A stretch of DNA of 64,000 nt from Cryptosporangium minutisporangium (GCF_039536245.1 NZ_BAAAYN010000012.1:62001-126000), one strand, 5' to 3'. Positions 36,833 through 46,222 are shown, counted from the first letter of the stretch. Notes: generated from the letters alone by a model not told the origin. A program made the numbers and translations.

Positions 36833-36906
36833 CTTGAACTAAGTGCAGGACCACCGTAACCGTGGACTTGTACTAAGTGCAAGAGGTGTCTTGAACTAAG
36901 TTCAAG
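36833..36906. promoter_or_regulatory. Three copies of a TetR-type operator
   Basis: Three 17-bp copies lie in the same orientation: CTTGAACTAAGTGCAGG (36833), CTTGTACTAAGTGCAAG (36867) and CTTGAACTAAGTTCAAG (36890-36906). The third is a perfect palindrome around one base. Copies 2 and 3 are 23 bp apart and copies 1 and 2 are 34 bp apart. They fill the gap between the divergent membrane gene and TetR gene. Copy 3 ends 20 bp before the TetR start, implying autorepression. Confidence 0.85.
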
Positions 36907-36926
36907 CCGTGTCGTAGGGTGAGGCC

Positions 36927-37604
36927 ATGGCGCGCGAGGTGTTGACGAAGGAGCAGATCGTCCGGACCGCGATCGAGCTGCTCGACGAGGACGGGCTGGA
37001 CGGCCTGAACATGCGGGCGCTGGGGAAGCGCCTCGGTGCCGTGCCGACCGCCGTCTACTGGCACGTGTCCAACAAGGACAAGCTGATGGTGCTCGCCGGC
37101 GACGAGGTCTGGAACGAGATCGCGCTGCCCGCCCCGGACCCGGACGACTGGCGCACTCCGGCCGTTGGGCTGGCGACCGAGCTGTACGCCATGCTGATGC
37201 GTCACCCGTGGCTGGTGCCTGCCTTCGGCTCGTACCTGTTCTACGGCCCGGGTAAAGCCCGGTACGACGATCGCTGCCTCGCCGTCTACGAAGCAGGTGG
37301 GTTCGCCGGCCCGGACGCCGACCGGGCCGCGGCGGCCGTCTTCACGTTCGTCTTCGGCAACGCGCTGGGCGCGTCGGCCATGATGTCACTGACCAGACGA
37401 TTGAGCCGCAACGGCGGCGATGCCGACGCGCTGATTCAGGAGACGCTGACCAAGGCGACCGAGGTCGCGATGCAGTTCCCGCAGCTGCGAACTCGACTGA
37501 CCAGCCCGGCCGCGGAGTACAACGCCGCACCCGCGCAGACGTTCGAGCACGGGTTGCGCGCGCTCCTCGATGGTCTGGAGGCGTCCCGCGCATCGAACCG
37601 TTGA
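36927..37604 (+). CDS. TetR-family repressor (TetR_C type)
   Basis: 225 residues from ATG 36927. N-terminal helix-turn-helix: EQIVRTAIELLDEDGLDGLN, then MRALGKRLGAVPTAVYWHVS, the TetR hallmark. The C-terminal domain (DWRTPAVGLATELYAMLMRH) is like that of TetR itself and close relatives that control efflux. It is divergent from the 36.3-kb membrane gene and has three palindromic sites upstream. Confidence 0.93.
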   Translation: MAREVLTKEQIVRTAIELLDEDGLDGLNMRALGKRLGAVPTAVYWHVSNKDKLMVLAGDEVWNEIALPAPDPDDWRTPAVGLATELYAMLMRHPWLVPAFGSYLFYGPGKARYDDRCLAVYEAGGFAGPDADRAAAAVFTFVFGNALGASAMMSLTRRLSRNGGDADALIQETLTKATEVAMQFPQLRTRLTSPAAEYNAAPAQTFEHGLRALLDGLEASRASNR

Positions 37605-37701
37605 CCTGCAAGAACACACCGCGATCGGCCCGGTCGAACTGTCCCGAGCCGAGCTCGACGCCCGCGATCGAGGCGCCGAGCCCGACGTGGTCCCGATGTC
37701 G

Positions 37702-38160
37702 TCAGGCGCTCTCGGCGTGCAGGAGCACGTCGCCCCAACCCGCTTGGACCATGCTGGTGAAACGCCACTCGCCGGCCTTCTTGGCCATGACGTCCACATA
37801 GCGCATGTGGTGGCTCTCGCCGCCTGCGGTCACGACGGAGTTCGTGATCACGACGGCGATGTCGGCGTTGAGAAAGACCGGCTGCCGGCGGTTGTCGATC
37901 GTGATCGACGACGGGTCGGAACCGTCCGCGCTCATGTCCATGGTCTGGACGAAGGTGCTTCGGTCCCACTCCCGGACCACGCACTCGCCCGCCGAGTCGT
38001 TGGTCATCACGACGAGAGGGAAGAGCGCCATGTCGGCCATGGCCTGGACGTCGTTGCGGCGGACGTGAGCGTCGTAGCGGTCGAACCATGCCAGCAGAGC
38101 GTCTGTCTCCTGGTCCGTCGGGACGAAGGGGGTGGTGGTGAGCGGGTTCTGCTCGGTCAC
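37702..38160 (-). CDS. SnoaL/NTF2-like protein
   Basis: 152 residues from GTG 38160, preceded by GAGGAG. Cone-shaped alpha+beta fold pattern: TDALLAWFDRYDAHVRRNDV, VREWDRSTFVQTMDM and KAGEWRFTSMVQAGWGDVLL. Members are isomerases, cyclases or stress proteins; no active site can be named. A palindrome at 38201-38220 sits about 40 bp upstream, so it is probably a regulated gene. Confidence 0.75.
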   Translation of the reverse strand: MTEQNPLTTTPFVPTDQETDALLAWFDRYDAHVRRNDVQAMADMALFPLVVMTNDSAGECVVREWDRSTFVQTMDMSADGSDPSSITIDNRRQPVFLNADIAVVITNSVVTAGGESHHMRYVDVMAKKAGEWRFTSMVQAGWGDVLLHAESA

Positions 38161-38200
38161 GTTGCTCCTCGGGGACGCGCATCGGAGGTTCCTCGTACAG

Positions 38201-38220
38201 TGTACAACGTACTACGTACA
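38201..38220. promoter_or_regulatory. Palindromic operator candidate before the SnoaL-like gene
   Basis: TGTACAACGTACTACGTACA is symmetric in its outer TGTAC/GTACA and central GTAC. A preceding GTACAG extends the symmetry. It is 41 bp upstream of the minus-strand start at 38160 and 29 bp from the end of the aminotransferase gene. No regulator gene for it is adjacent. Confidence 0.5.
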
Positions 38221-38249
38221 AGGATCTCATCGTGATCGCGCGGATGCCT

Positions 38250-39350
38250 TCAGCCCAGCGCCTCCGCCACTCGGCCGAGCGCTTCGTCCAGGTCGCCGGT
38301 CGAGAGGTGACCGAAGCCGACGCGGAAGACCCGGTCGTGCTCGCCGAACCAGGAGCCCGGTGCCACTCGCGTGTCCCGCGCTGCCAGGCGGGCGTAGAAC
38401 GTCGAGACCGCGTCCTCGGAGAATCTGTCGGCAGGCAGACGCAGGCAGCAGAGCGCGCCACCGTCCGGCCGAACGATCTCCACCGGCTGGTCCTGCGTCC
38501 ACCGCAGTAGTTGGTCGAGCGAGCGCCGCAGGCGCTGCGCGCGAGGCGCCAGGATCTCCGTCTGCTGACGGAGCACTTGCACGGCGAGGAACTCGTCGAC
38601 GGACGAGCACGCGATCGTGGTGAGGAACTTCGCTTCCCGCAGTCGGGCGTAGAACTCCGGATCGTTCGAGGTCAGCCAGCCGATGCGGAGCCCAGGGGCG
38701 CCGTGCGCCTTCGACAGCGCCGAACAGGTGACGACGCGCGGCGACAGTCCGGCCGCCGACGGGGGCACTGGGGCGTTGCCGTAGGTGGACGCGCGGTAGG
38801 TCTCGTCCACCAGCACCACTGCGCTCGGCGCACGCTTCGCCACCGCGGCGAGCAGGCCGCGCAGCTCCTCCTCGGAGAATCGGACGCCCGACGGGTTCTG
38901 TGGGGACGCCAACGACACCAACCGGGTCTCCGGCGTGAGGGCGCCGGCGATCCGGTCGAGCGGCAACCGGTAGCCGTCGTCGAACGACAACGTCACGACG
39001 TCGACCTGCGCGCCGATCGCCTCGGGAACCGCCCTGGCCGGTGGAAAGCACGGTGCCGCGAGCAGCACCCGGTCTCCGGGACGGCACGTGACCTGGGCGA
39101 GGAGGAACATCGCCTCGATCGCCCCGACCGTCACCAACACCTGATCGGCCGCGATCCCCGCGTCGGCCGCGATCAACGCCCGCAGCTCGACGTCGCCCTG
39201 CGTGGTGCCGTAGCCGAGCGGAAGCTCGGCGAGCGCCGAGATCTCGGCCAGGTCGCCGACTCGCAGGGCCGGGACCGTGCTCTCGGCCAGGTCGTAGCGC
39301 ACCGACTGGTCGATCAGGGCGGTCATCGGGCTCAGGGTGGGAGTCGTCAT
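38250..39350 (-). CDS. PLP-dependent aminotransferase, class I/II
   Basis: 366 residues from ATG 39350. Fold type I: AELPLGYGTTQGDVELRALI, SLASPQNPSGVRFSEEELRG (substrate-carboxylate Asn), VLVDETYRASTYG (PLP-nitrogen Asp), and the Schiff-base Lys in TCSALSKAHGAPGLRIGWLT. The substrate is not predictable. It is divergent from a MocR regulator, which in this family commonly controls an aminotransferase or vitamin B6 genes; the shared region has CCAAT/ATTGG boxes. Confidence 0.88.
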   Translation of the reverse strand: MTTPTLSPMTALIDQSVRYDLAESTVPALRVGDLAEISALAELPLGYGTTQGDVELRALIAADAGIAADQVLVTVGAIEAMFLLAQVTCRPGDRVLLAAPCFPPARAVPEAIGAQVDVVTLSFDDGYRLPLDRIAGALTPETRLVSLASPQNPSGVRFSEEELRGLLAAVAKRAPSAVVLVDETYRASTYGNAPVPPSAAGLSPRVVTCSALSKAHGAPGLRIGWLTSNDPEFYARLREAKFLTTIACSSVDEFLAVQVLRQQTEILAPRAQRLRRSLDQLLRWTQDQPVEIVRPDGGALCCLRLPADRFSEDAVSTFYARLAARDTRVAPGSWFGEHDRVFRVGFGHLSTGDLDEALGRVAEALG

Positions 39351-39389
39351 GTCCTCGATGATCGGAGCGGTCGTCGGCGTGCGGCAGAT

Positions 39390-39425
39390 CCAATGACGGT
39401 AAATTGGTTTGCCGATGGAGCCAAT
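39390..39425. promoter_or_regulatory. CCAAT/ATTGG boxes between aminotransferase and MocR
   Basis: CCAAT (39390-39394), ATTGG (39403-39407) and CCAAT again (39421-39425, inside the first MocR codons) lie in the divergent promoter region. The same pentamers occur before the other MocR gene of the window at 50.5 kb, so I read them as MocR half-sites. Confidence 0.55.
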
Positions 39426-40839
39426 CAACGTCGTGGAGCGTCTCGGCCGGTGGTCCTCCGGGCGTGGACCGCTCTACCTGCTGCTCGCCGCCCGGATCCG
39501 GACACTGATCGACGAGGGCGAGCTGCCACCGGGCGCCCAGCTACCGCCCGATCGAGCGTTGGCGGCCGCGCTGGCGGTCGGGCGTACGACGGTCGTCGCG
39601 GCGTACGACCAGTTGACCGTCGAGGGACGCATCGTCCGTCGGCAGGGCAGCGGCACGAGAGTCGCGGGGCCTGCGGCCGTGCCCGCGCGGCAAACGACCG
39701 ACGCGCCGGCGTTCCTGCATCTGCTCGAGCCTCGGGACGGCGTGATCCTGATGGCCTGCGCAGCGCCCGACGCGCCGCCGCCGGAACTCGTCGACGCCTA
39801 TGCCCGCATGCTGCCGGCGCTCGCGGACACGGTCGGCGACATCGGCTACCACCCTCTGGGGCACGCGGAACTTCGTCGCGCGATCGCCGCCCGGTACACC
39901 GACCGCGGCGTGCCCACCGCGTCGGAGCAGATCTTGATCACCACCGGAGGGCAGCAGGCCATCTCGCTGATCGCCCGCGCGCTGCTCCGTCCGGGCGACC
40001 GGGTCCTCGTGGAAGCGCCGACCTATCCCGGGGCGCTGGAAGCCTTCCGCGAGGAGGCCGCCGTGCTCCGCACGCTGCCGATCGGGCTCCCCGGACTTCG
40101 CGCCGCCCTCGCCACGCACCGCCCGACCCTCGTGTACGCGATCCCGACGTTCCACAACCCGACGGGCGCGGTACTACCCGAATCGTCCCGCCGGCGGCTC
40201 GTGCGGGACGCCGCCGCGGTCGGCGTCGTCCTCATCGAGGACGAGGTCCTCGCCGACCTGGGGTTTCCCGGCGAACGCCCGCCGGCGCCGCTGGCCGCCT
40301 ACGGCGACCAGGTGATCACGATCGGGTCGTTGAGCAAGACGGTCTGGGGCGGGCTGCGGATCGGCTGGCTGCGGGCTCCGACCCCGATGGTGGCCCGGCT
40401 GGGCCGTCTGCGGGCCGTGCAGGACCTGGGAGGCAACGTGCCCGCACAGCTCGCCGCGGCCAGGCTCCTGTCTGATCTGGACGCGGTGCGCGAGCGCGGG
40501 GCCGCGCAACGTCGCGCCCGGCACGACCATCTCCGGGCCGAGCTCGCGCGCGCACTTCCGGACTGGGAGGTACCGGCGGTTCGCGGCGGTCAGACCCTCT
40601 GGATTCGCCTCCCGCGCGGCGACGGCGGCTCGTTCGCCCAGCATGCGCTGCGTTATGGGGTCGCCGTGCTGCCCGGCGTCGGTCTGGACGCGAGCGGCGG
40701 CAGCACGGAGTACGTACGCATGCACTTCCTGGCTTCGCCGGACGAGTCGAGCGAGGCCGTCCGGCGTCTCGCTGCCGCGTGGCAGGCCTACGAGCCGTCC
40801 TCCGATCGGATCGGCGGGCCGCCACCACTGGCGATCTGA
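39415..40839 (+). CDS. MocR-type GntR/aminotransferase fusion regulator (first)
   Basis: 474 residues from ATG 39415 (TTG 39409 also possible). An N-terminal GntR winged helix (LYLLLAARIRTLIDEGELPP; DRALAAALAVGRTTVVAAYD) is fused to a fold-type-I aminotransferase-like domain with PTFHNPTGAVLPE, VVLIEDEVLADLGFPG and the PLP Lys in ITIGSLSKTVWGGLRIGWLR. MocR proteins use bound PLP as an effector instead of for catalysis. It is divergent from a free-standing aminotransferase. Confidence 0.93.
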   Translation: MEPINVVERLGRWSSGRGPLYLLLAARIRTLIDEGELPPGAQLPPDRALAAALAVGRTTVVAAYDQLTVEGRIVRRQGSGTRVAGPAAVPARQTTDAPAFLHLLEPRDGVILMACAAPDAPPPELVDAYARMLPALADTVGDIGYHPLGHAELRRAIAARYTDRGVPTASEQILITTGGQQAISLIARALLRPGDRVLVEAPTYPGALEAFREEAAVLRTLPIGLPGLRAALATHRPTLVYAIPTFHNPTGAVLPESSRRRLVRDAAAVGVVLIEDEVLADLGFPGERPPAPLAAYGDQVITIGSLSKTVWGGLRIGWLRAPTPMVARLGRLRAVQDLGGNVPAQLAAARLLSDLDAVRERGAAQRRARHDHLRAELARALPDWEVPAVRGGQTLWIRLPRGDGGSFAQHALRYGVAVLPGVGLDASGGSTEYVRMHFLASPDESSEAVRRLAAAWQAYEPSSDRIGGPPPLAI

Positions 40840-40894
40840 AGACGTGCCAGCTGTGCCGTCGGGTTGGCTGGGGAAAGGGTTGGACGGGACGATG

Positions 40895-42553
<1,659 letters not shown>

Positions 42554-42566
42554 CGGTTACGCGCCC

Positions 42567-42609
42567 TTGACCAATGCGTTAGTAGTGGCTAACGTTAGTC
42601 ATCACTAAC
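42567..42609 (+). promoter_or_regulatory. Promoter and double ArsR-type operator of the VOC-arsR operon
   Basis: -35 TTGACC (42567-42572) and -10 TAACGT (42590-42595) are 17 bp apart. Two inverted repeats overlap them: GTTAGTAGTGGCTAAC (42578-42593) and GTTAGTCATCACTAAC (42594-42609). The second has perfect 6-bp arms. The ArsR protein encoded second in this operon is the natural ligand, giving autorepression. Confidence 0.8.
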
Positions 42610-42625
42610 CAATGAGGGAGGCCAC

Positions 42626-42982
42626 ATGGGCGCGCCGATCGTGTTTTTCGAGGTCATCAGCGACGACGCCGAGCGGGCAAGACGCTTCTACGGCGAGCTC
42701 TTCGACTGGACGACCGACGCGGACCCGGCCATGGGCGGTTACGCGCTGGTCGACACCGGCAACGGGGAGGACGCGGTCGGGGGCGGTATCGGGCCGGCGT
42801 CCGAGGAGGACGGACCTGGGGTCCGGATCTACGCCCGCGTCGACGACTTGGACGCCTACCTGCAGAAGGCGACGAAGCTCGGCGGGACCACGATCGTCGA
42901 GCCGCAGGACCTGCCGGGCGACTACGGCAAATTCGCCATGTTCCTGGATCCCGACGGAAACAAAGTGGGCCTGTGGAGCTGA
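42626..42982 (+). CDS. VOC-superfamily protein
   Basis: 118 residues from ATG 42626 with GAGGGAGG upstream. Two VOC modules: IVFFEVISDDAERARRFYGE, LFDWTTDADPAMGG and GVRIYARVDDLDAYLQKATK, ending FAMFLDPDGNKVGLW. First gene of a four-gene operon (VOC, ArsR, SRPBCC, YciI). It overlaps the ArsR gene by 10 bp. It may detoxify or bind a small molecule that also relieves the ArsR repressor. Confidence 0.9.
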   Translation: MGAPIVFFEVISDDAERARRFYGELFDWTTDADPAMGGYALVDTGNGEDAVGGGIGPASEEDGPGVRIYARVDDLDAYLQKATKLGGTTIVEPQDLPGDYGKFAMFLDPDGNKVGLWS

Positions 42983-43305
42983 TCGATCAGACCTTGAAAG
43001 CTCTAGCTGAACCGCGTCGGCGAGAAATCCTGCAACTCGTCGCGCGCGACGAGCTGGCCGCGGGTGAGATCGCCGCGGCGTTCGACGTCACCCGCACGGC
43101 CGTGAGCCAACACCTGTCCGTGCTCAAGGGCGCGGGGCTGCTGAGCGAGCGCCGCGACGGGACCCGTCGGCTCTACCGCGCCCGGCCGGACGGCCTGGAC
43201 GCGCTGCGGCGCCTGCTCGACGACATGTGGGCATCATCGCTGGACATCGCGCGCGGCCTGGCTGAGGGCGACGCGGCAGATCAGGAGGTGCGCGGTGCAG
43301 GCTGA
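42973..43305 (+). CDS. ArsR-family repressor
   Basis: 110 residues from GTG 42973. Winged helix: LKALAEPRRREILQLVARDE, IAAAFDVTRTAVSQHLSVLK, GAGLLSERRDGTRRLYRARP. No Cys residue, so it does not sense metals in the classical way. Members of this subgroup are usually followed by an SRPBCC gene, as here. The stop overlaps that gene by 11 bp. It likely binds the GTTAGT/ACTAAC palindromes at 42578-42609. Confidence 0.93.
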   Translation: MELIDQTLKALAEPRRREILQLVARDELAAGEIAAAFDVTRTAVSQHLSVLKGAGLLSERRDGTRRLYRARPDGLDALRRLLDDMWASSLDIARGLAEGDAADQEVRGAG

Positions 43306-43780
43306 ACCCGTAGCGTCGCTGCGCCCACCGGTCCGCCAGGCCACGCTCGTCCGGCGGGACGTCGCCCATACCTTCTCGTCGTTCGTCAGCACGATCGGCC
43401 AGTGGTGGCCGCTGCGCCCGATGTCCGCCGACCCCGACCGGGCCGTGGACGTGGTGTTCGAGCAGCACGTCGGCGGCACCGTCTACGAGCGCTGGGACGA
43501 CGACACCACCGTGCAGTGGGCCGAGGTGGTCGCCTGGGAACCGCCGCGCAGGTTCGTCATGAACTGGCGGATGACCAGCGCAGCCACCGAGGTGGAGCTG
43601 CGGTTCAAACCGCTCGGTCCGGCTTTGACCCGCGTCGAGGTCGAACACCGCGGCTGGGAAGCCATGTCCGAAGCCGACCTGGCCAAGGACTGCGCGCTGC
43701 CCGGCGGCGGCTATCTCGGCGGCACCTACAACACGGGTTGGTCCCTGATCCTCGAGCATTTCCGGGAGTCCACCTCATGA
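43295..43780 (+). CDS. SRPBCC (AHSA1-like) domain protein
   Basis: 161 residues from GTG 43295. START/AHSA1-like fold: VRRDVAHTFSSFVSTIGQWW, ERWDDDTTVQWAEVVAWEPP, RRFVMNWRMTSAATEVELRF and GWSLILEHFRES. A deep hydrophobic pocket is expected, for a lipid, aromatic or other hydrophobic ligand. The ArsR-SRPBCC pair is a frequent actinobacterial module. The stop overlaps the YciI start (ATGA). Confidence 0.92.
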   Translation: MQAEPVASLRPPVRQATLVRRDVAHTFSSFVSTIGQWWPLRPMSADPDRAVDVVFEQHVGGTVYERWDDDTTVQWAEVVAWEPPRRFVMNWRMTSAATEVELRFKPLGPALTRVEVEHRGWEAMSEADLAKDCALPGGGYLGGTYNTGWSLILEHFRESTS

Positions 43781-44085
43781 TCTACGCCTACAACTTGCTG
43801 TCCCCTCGGCCGAGCTTCGTCACCGACATGACCGACGACGAGAAGGCCGCGATGGCAGCACACACCGAGTACTGGAAAGGGCTGTTGGCCGACGGCGTGG
43901 CGGTGTGCTTCGGTGCGGTGCTGGATCCGGCCGGCCCGTACGGCCTGGCCGTGGTCGAGGCCGACGATCAGGCCCACATCGAGCAGATCGCGGCCAATGA
44001 CCCGGCTGTCCGCTCGGGTATGACCGCCAAGTTCCATCCGATGCCGGGCGGCTTCGTCCGCCCGGTCCCAGCGGCAACGCGCTGA
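43777..44085 (+). CDS. YciI-family protein
   Basis: 102 residues from ATG 43777. Ferredoxin-like dimeric alpha+beta barrel: IYAYNLLSPRPSFVTDMTDD, MAAHTEYWKGLLADGVAVCF, VVEADDQAHIEQIAANDPAV. The His-Asp pair typical of YciI is H29 and D-containing EADD. Last gene of the ArsR operon; possibly hydrolyses or isomerises the same compound. Confidence 0.9.
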   Translation: MIYAYNLLSPRPSFVTDMTDDEKAAMAAHTEYWKGLLADGVAVCFGAVLDPAGPYGLAVVEADDQAHIEQIAANDPAVRSGMTAKFHPMPGGFVRPVPAATR

Positions 44086-44365
44086 CCTGGGGAAGTAGGC
44101 CCACCCAGGTCCGTGCACGGCGGACGTGACGCGGGCGGCCCGGCTAATTCGCTGGGCCGCCCGCGGTGGGTTCTAGGCGTCGTGCTGGTGAAGTTCTCGC
44201 GATACCGGGTTACTCGGCTGCACGCATCTGGAATCGCAAGAGCCTCGATGCCGCACCTAGCTTGTTCCAATGAGCGATACACCCGAGGCCCACCCGAATC
44301 ATCCGCTGCCCGGCTCGTGACAGTGATCGGCGCGTACCACAGGGCTGACGATGGCGACGCAATCG
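44086..44365. other. Intergenic stretch without a recognisable gene
   Basis: Between the YciI gene and the first 76-bp repeat I see no convincing coding frame, RNA or promoter. Open frames here have start codons without ribosome sites and end within ~85 codons. It marks the left edge of the accessory zone. Confidence 0.4.
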
Positions 44366-44441
44366 TTTGACGAGAAGCCAACGTCTCGTAGGGCTCCGAT
44401 GCGTTGACGAGTCGGCAATCGGTTGAGATCCCGAAAGGGGC
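44366..44441 (+). repeat. 76-bp direct repeat, left copy
   Basis: Starts TTTGACGAGAAGCCAACG and ends GAGATCCCGAAAGGGGC. It differs from the right copy (45189-45264) at only about five positions. The two are 823 bp apart in direct orientation and border a damaged toxin-antitoxin-like pair. Confidence 0.9.
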
Positions 44442-44568
44442 CTGGCGTCCGGGTCCTCGTGCTCGATCTCGTACTCGCACTCCGAGCAGGGGTCTGGCGG
44501 TATGTGCTCGCGCCAGTGGATCAGGACCCATTGCCGAGCGAAGTTGCGGGACCGATCCGCCGATCGAG

Positions 44569-44838
44569 GTGGCGGCCGAGGCTCTGACCGAGGAGTTCGC
44601 CTGGCTGAGCCTTCTGCCGGCGGATGACGTCAAGCAGTTCGTGGCTGACTTCATCAAGGCGGCAAGGATTTCCGCCGAACTGGGCCAGTGGTCGGTCCCG
44701 GTGGAGCTGCTCCGAGGATGGAAGGCGACGGCCACGGTCTACGCCGACCCCGACCTCCTGCGTCAGCTGAGCGGCCCGCTGAACGATGACCTCCGCCCGG
44801 TCCCGGCCCCAGTTGAAGCGGACTCGGATGGCGGCTAA
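44569..44838 (+). CDS. Antitoxin-like protein, probably N-terminally shortened
   Basis: 89 residues from GTG 44569; the frame is open to a TTG inside the left 76-bp repeat, which I do not trust. It reads LTEEFAWLSLLPADDVKQFV, ADFIKAARISAELGQWSVPV, LLRGWKATATVYADPDLLRQ and resembles the C-terminal half of actinobacterial Phd-like antitoxins that precede a RelE-like partner. No N-terminal DNA-binding part is recognisable. It overlaps the next gene by 11 bp. Confidence 0.45.
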   Translation: MAAEALTEEFAWLSLLPADDVKQFVADFIKAARISAELGQWSVPVELLRGWKATATVYADPDLLRQLSGPLNDDLRPVPAPVEADSDGG

Positions 44839-45193
44839 GCGCGGCGACCGAGTCGCGCCGCCCGGAAAGCCAGGAGGTTGGGAGGCTCGGTTCGCCACCT
44901 CCGAAGCTGCGCAAGGTTGGGAGGCCCTGTGTCAGTCGGCGAAGTCGAACACATGGGAAGCGTGGATCGTCCTCACCGAGAGGCCAACCGCGCCGGTGAA
45001 CCCGGCGCGACAGCACCGTCTCTACGGCTCGCTGGGGCACCGCGAGATCGGCGGTCGACCTCTTGAAAAGTGGCAGTACGAGGTAACCGCGGGTGGCCGT
45101 TCCGTCGTGCTAGCTGGAACGCAATGGGGAATCGGGTCCGCCATCGCTCGGCTGCATGTAGGGGGCTTCATGCGACGACGTCCAATTATTTGA
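44828..45193 (+). CDS. Toxin-like protein with replaced C-terminus
   Basis: 121 residues from ATG 44828. The first ~85 residues (KRGDRVAPPGKPGGWEARFA; AAQGWEALCQSAKSNTWEAW; GRPLEKWQYEVTAGGR) resemble the RelE-like toxins that follow such antitoxins. After GGR the usual ending (an IWYL-like strand) is absent in all frames and replaced by unrelated residues (SVVLAGTQWGIG). The stop TGA lies in the right 76-bp repeat. Probably an inactive, recombined toxin. Confidence 0.45.
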   Translation: MAAKRGDRVAPPGKPGGWEARFATSEAAQGWEALCQSAKSNTWEAWIVLTERPTAPVNPARQHRLYGSLGHREIGGRPLEKWQYEVTAGGRSVVLAGTQWGIGSAIARLHVGGFMRRRPII

Positions 45194-45264
45194 CGAGAAG
45201 GCAACGTCTCGCAGGGCTCCGATGCGTTGACGAGTCGGCAAACGGTTGAGATCCCGAAAGGGGC
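45189..45264 (+). repeat. 76-bp direct repeat, right copy
   Basis: Begins in the last codons of the toxin-like ORF. Differences from the left copy include C/G, T/C and T/A changes; translated in the one open minus frame they alter residues (D/V, Y/C, A/P), so the repeat is not behaving like selected coding sequence. Confidence 0.9.
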
Positions 45265-45342
45265 GGTTGCCGGGCTGACGCCATACGTCGAAGCTGAGTG
45301 CTTTCCTGAGCTCAGGGAGCGGCCTGCTGACGGGGGTCTTAC

Positions 45343-45660
45343 GTGAGTCGTCATGTCCTGTTGGGCCCGTGGTTCACCGCCGTGCTCGTCCTCGCAATGG
45401 TGGCGCTTGCCGGGCGGCAGGGCTCGTCCGCCGCGTCGGCCTACTCGGCGGCGGGCTGGCACCGAGAGGCGTTTCAGCAGACAGTGCTGGCCGCGGGCTG
45501 CGCTGTGGTGGCGGCGGGCTGGTTCGTCCGATTCTGCTGGGAAGTCCGGCGCGATCTGCGGAGCGAGGCAACGGATAAGCAGGCGGGGGCCCGCTCTGCG
45601 TCGGTCTCCGCAGTTCTACTCATCCGCGTCGACGTAAACCTGGCCAGGATCGGCCCATGA
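45343..45660 (+). CDS. Small membrane protein of unknown function
   Basis: 105 residues from GTG 45343. Two hydrophobic segments: LGPWFTAVLVLAMVALAG and TVLAAGCAVVAAGWFVRFCW, then a charged tail. I recognise no family. It overlaps the next membrane gene by ATGA, so the two act as a pair inside the accessory zone. Confidence 0.5.
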   Translation: MSRHVLLGPWFTAVLVLAMVALAGRQGSSAASAYSAAGWHREAFQQTVLAAGCAVVAAGWFVRFCWEVRRDLRSEATDKQAGARSASVSAVLLIRVDVNLARIGP

Positions 45661-46067
45661 CGTTGACGAGTGCGCGCGGCGGCCCGATGGTCCAACTGGC
45701 CGGGGCGCTGGCGGTCGCGGTGGCGACCGCGGTCACCTGGTGGTCCTGGCTGGGTTGGGACAACGAGTACCAGGTCGACCCAGTGACCGGGGATGCGTCC
45801 GGGCCGTATCAGTCATGGCAGGTCGTCGGGTGCGGCCTGACGCTGGTCGCGATCGCAGTGGTCGGTGGGTTGACGCTGTGGCCGTGGATCCCACCGGTCG
45901 TCCTGACCCTGACGTTCACCGGTGTCTGGTCGCGGTGGGCTGGCTCCGCGGACGTGACGGGGCTGTGGGTGGTCGGCGCCGGTCTGCTGTTCGTCGGGCT
46001 GGCGGTGGGCTCGACGATAGTCACGACGGCCGCCTGGAGCGCTCGGGGCCACCTACCTCCCGCCTGA
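45657..46067 (+). CDS. Membrane protein of unknown function
   Basis: 136 residues from ATG 45657. Four hydrophobic segments: LAGALAVAVATAVTWWSWL, VVGCGLTLVAIAVVGGLTL, WIPPVVLTLTFTGVWSRWA and WVVGAGLLFVGLAVGSTIVT. Between the first two is an exposed loop WDNEYQVDPVTGDASGPYQS. Family unknown. Coupled to the preceding small membrane gene. Confidence 0.55.
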   Translation: MTLTSARGGPMVQLAGALAVAVATAVTWWSWLGWDNEYQVDPVTGDASGPYQSWQVVGCGLTLVAIAVVGGLTLWPWIPPVVLTLTFTGVWSRWAGSADVTGLWVVGAGLLFVGLAVGSTIVTTAAWSARGHLPPA

Positions 46068-46141
46068 CCGCTACGCCGAACGGATGGCCGACTACCAGTC
46101 AGAACTCACCATCGCCGCGATCGTGCTCTGGCTCCGATGAC

Positions 46142-46222
46142 CCCGTTGGGGCCGTGGTTGCAGTAACCGTTCGGGTTCTTGCACTTGAGAGATACTGCTG
46201 GTGGTAGATGTCTACTTCGGCG
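46142..46222 (-). pseudogene. msrA 3' fragment 1 (frameshifted)
   Basis: The minus strand reads TACCACCAGCAGTATCTC and on to the [12 protein letters not shown] region of MsrA, but one base is missing relative to msrA (GCAAGAACCC against GCAAAAAACCC), shifting the frame. Homology to msrA fades beyond GGTGGTA on one side and stops at about 46142 on the other. No start; a relic. Confidence 0.8.

Noticed and set aside
44366-44441. tRNA-like GGTTGAGATCCC in the 76-bp repeat
   Set aside because: The loop does not fit the T-loop pattern and no acceptor or anticodon arm can be drawn.
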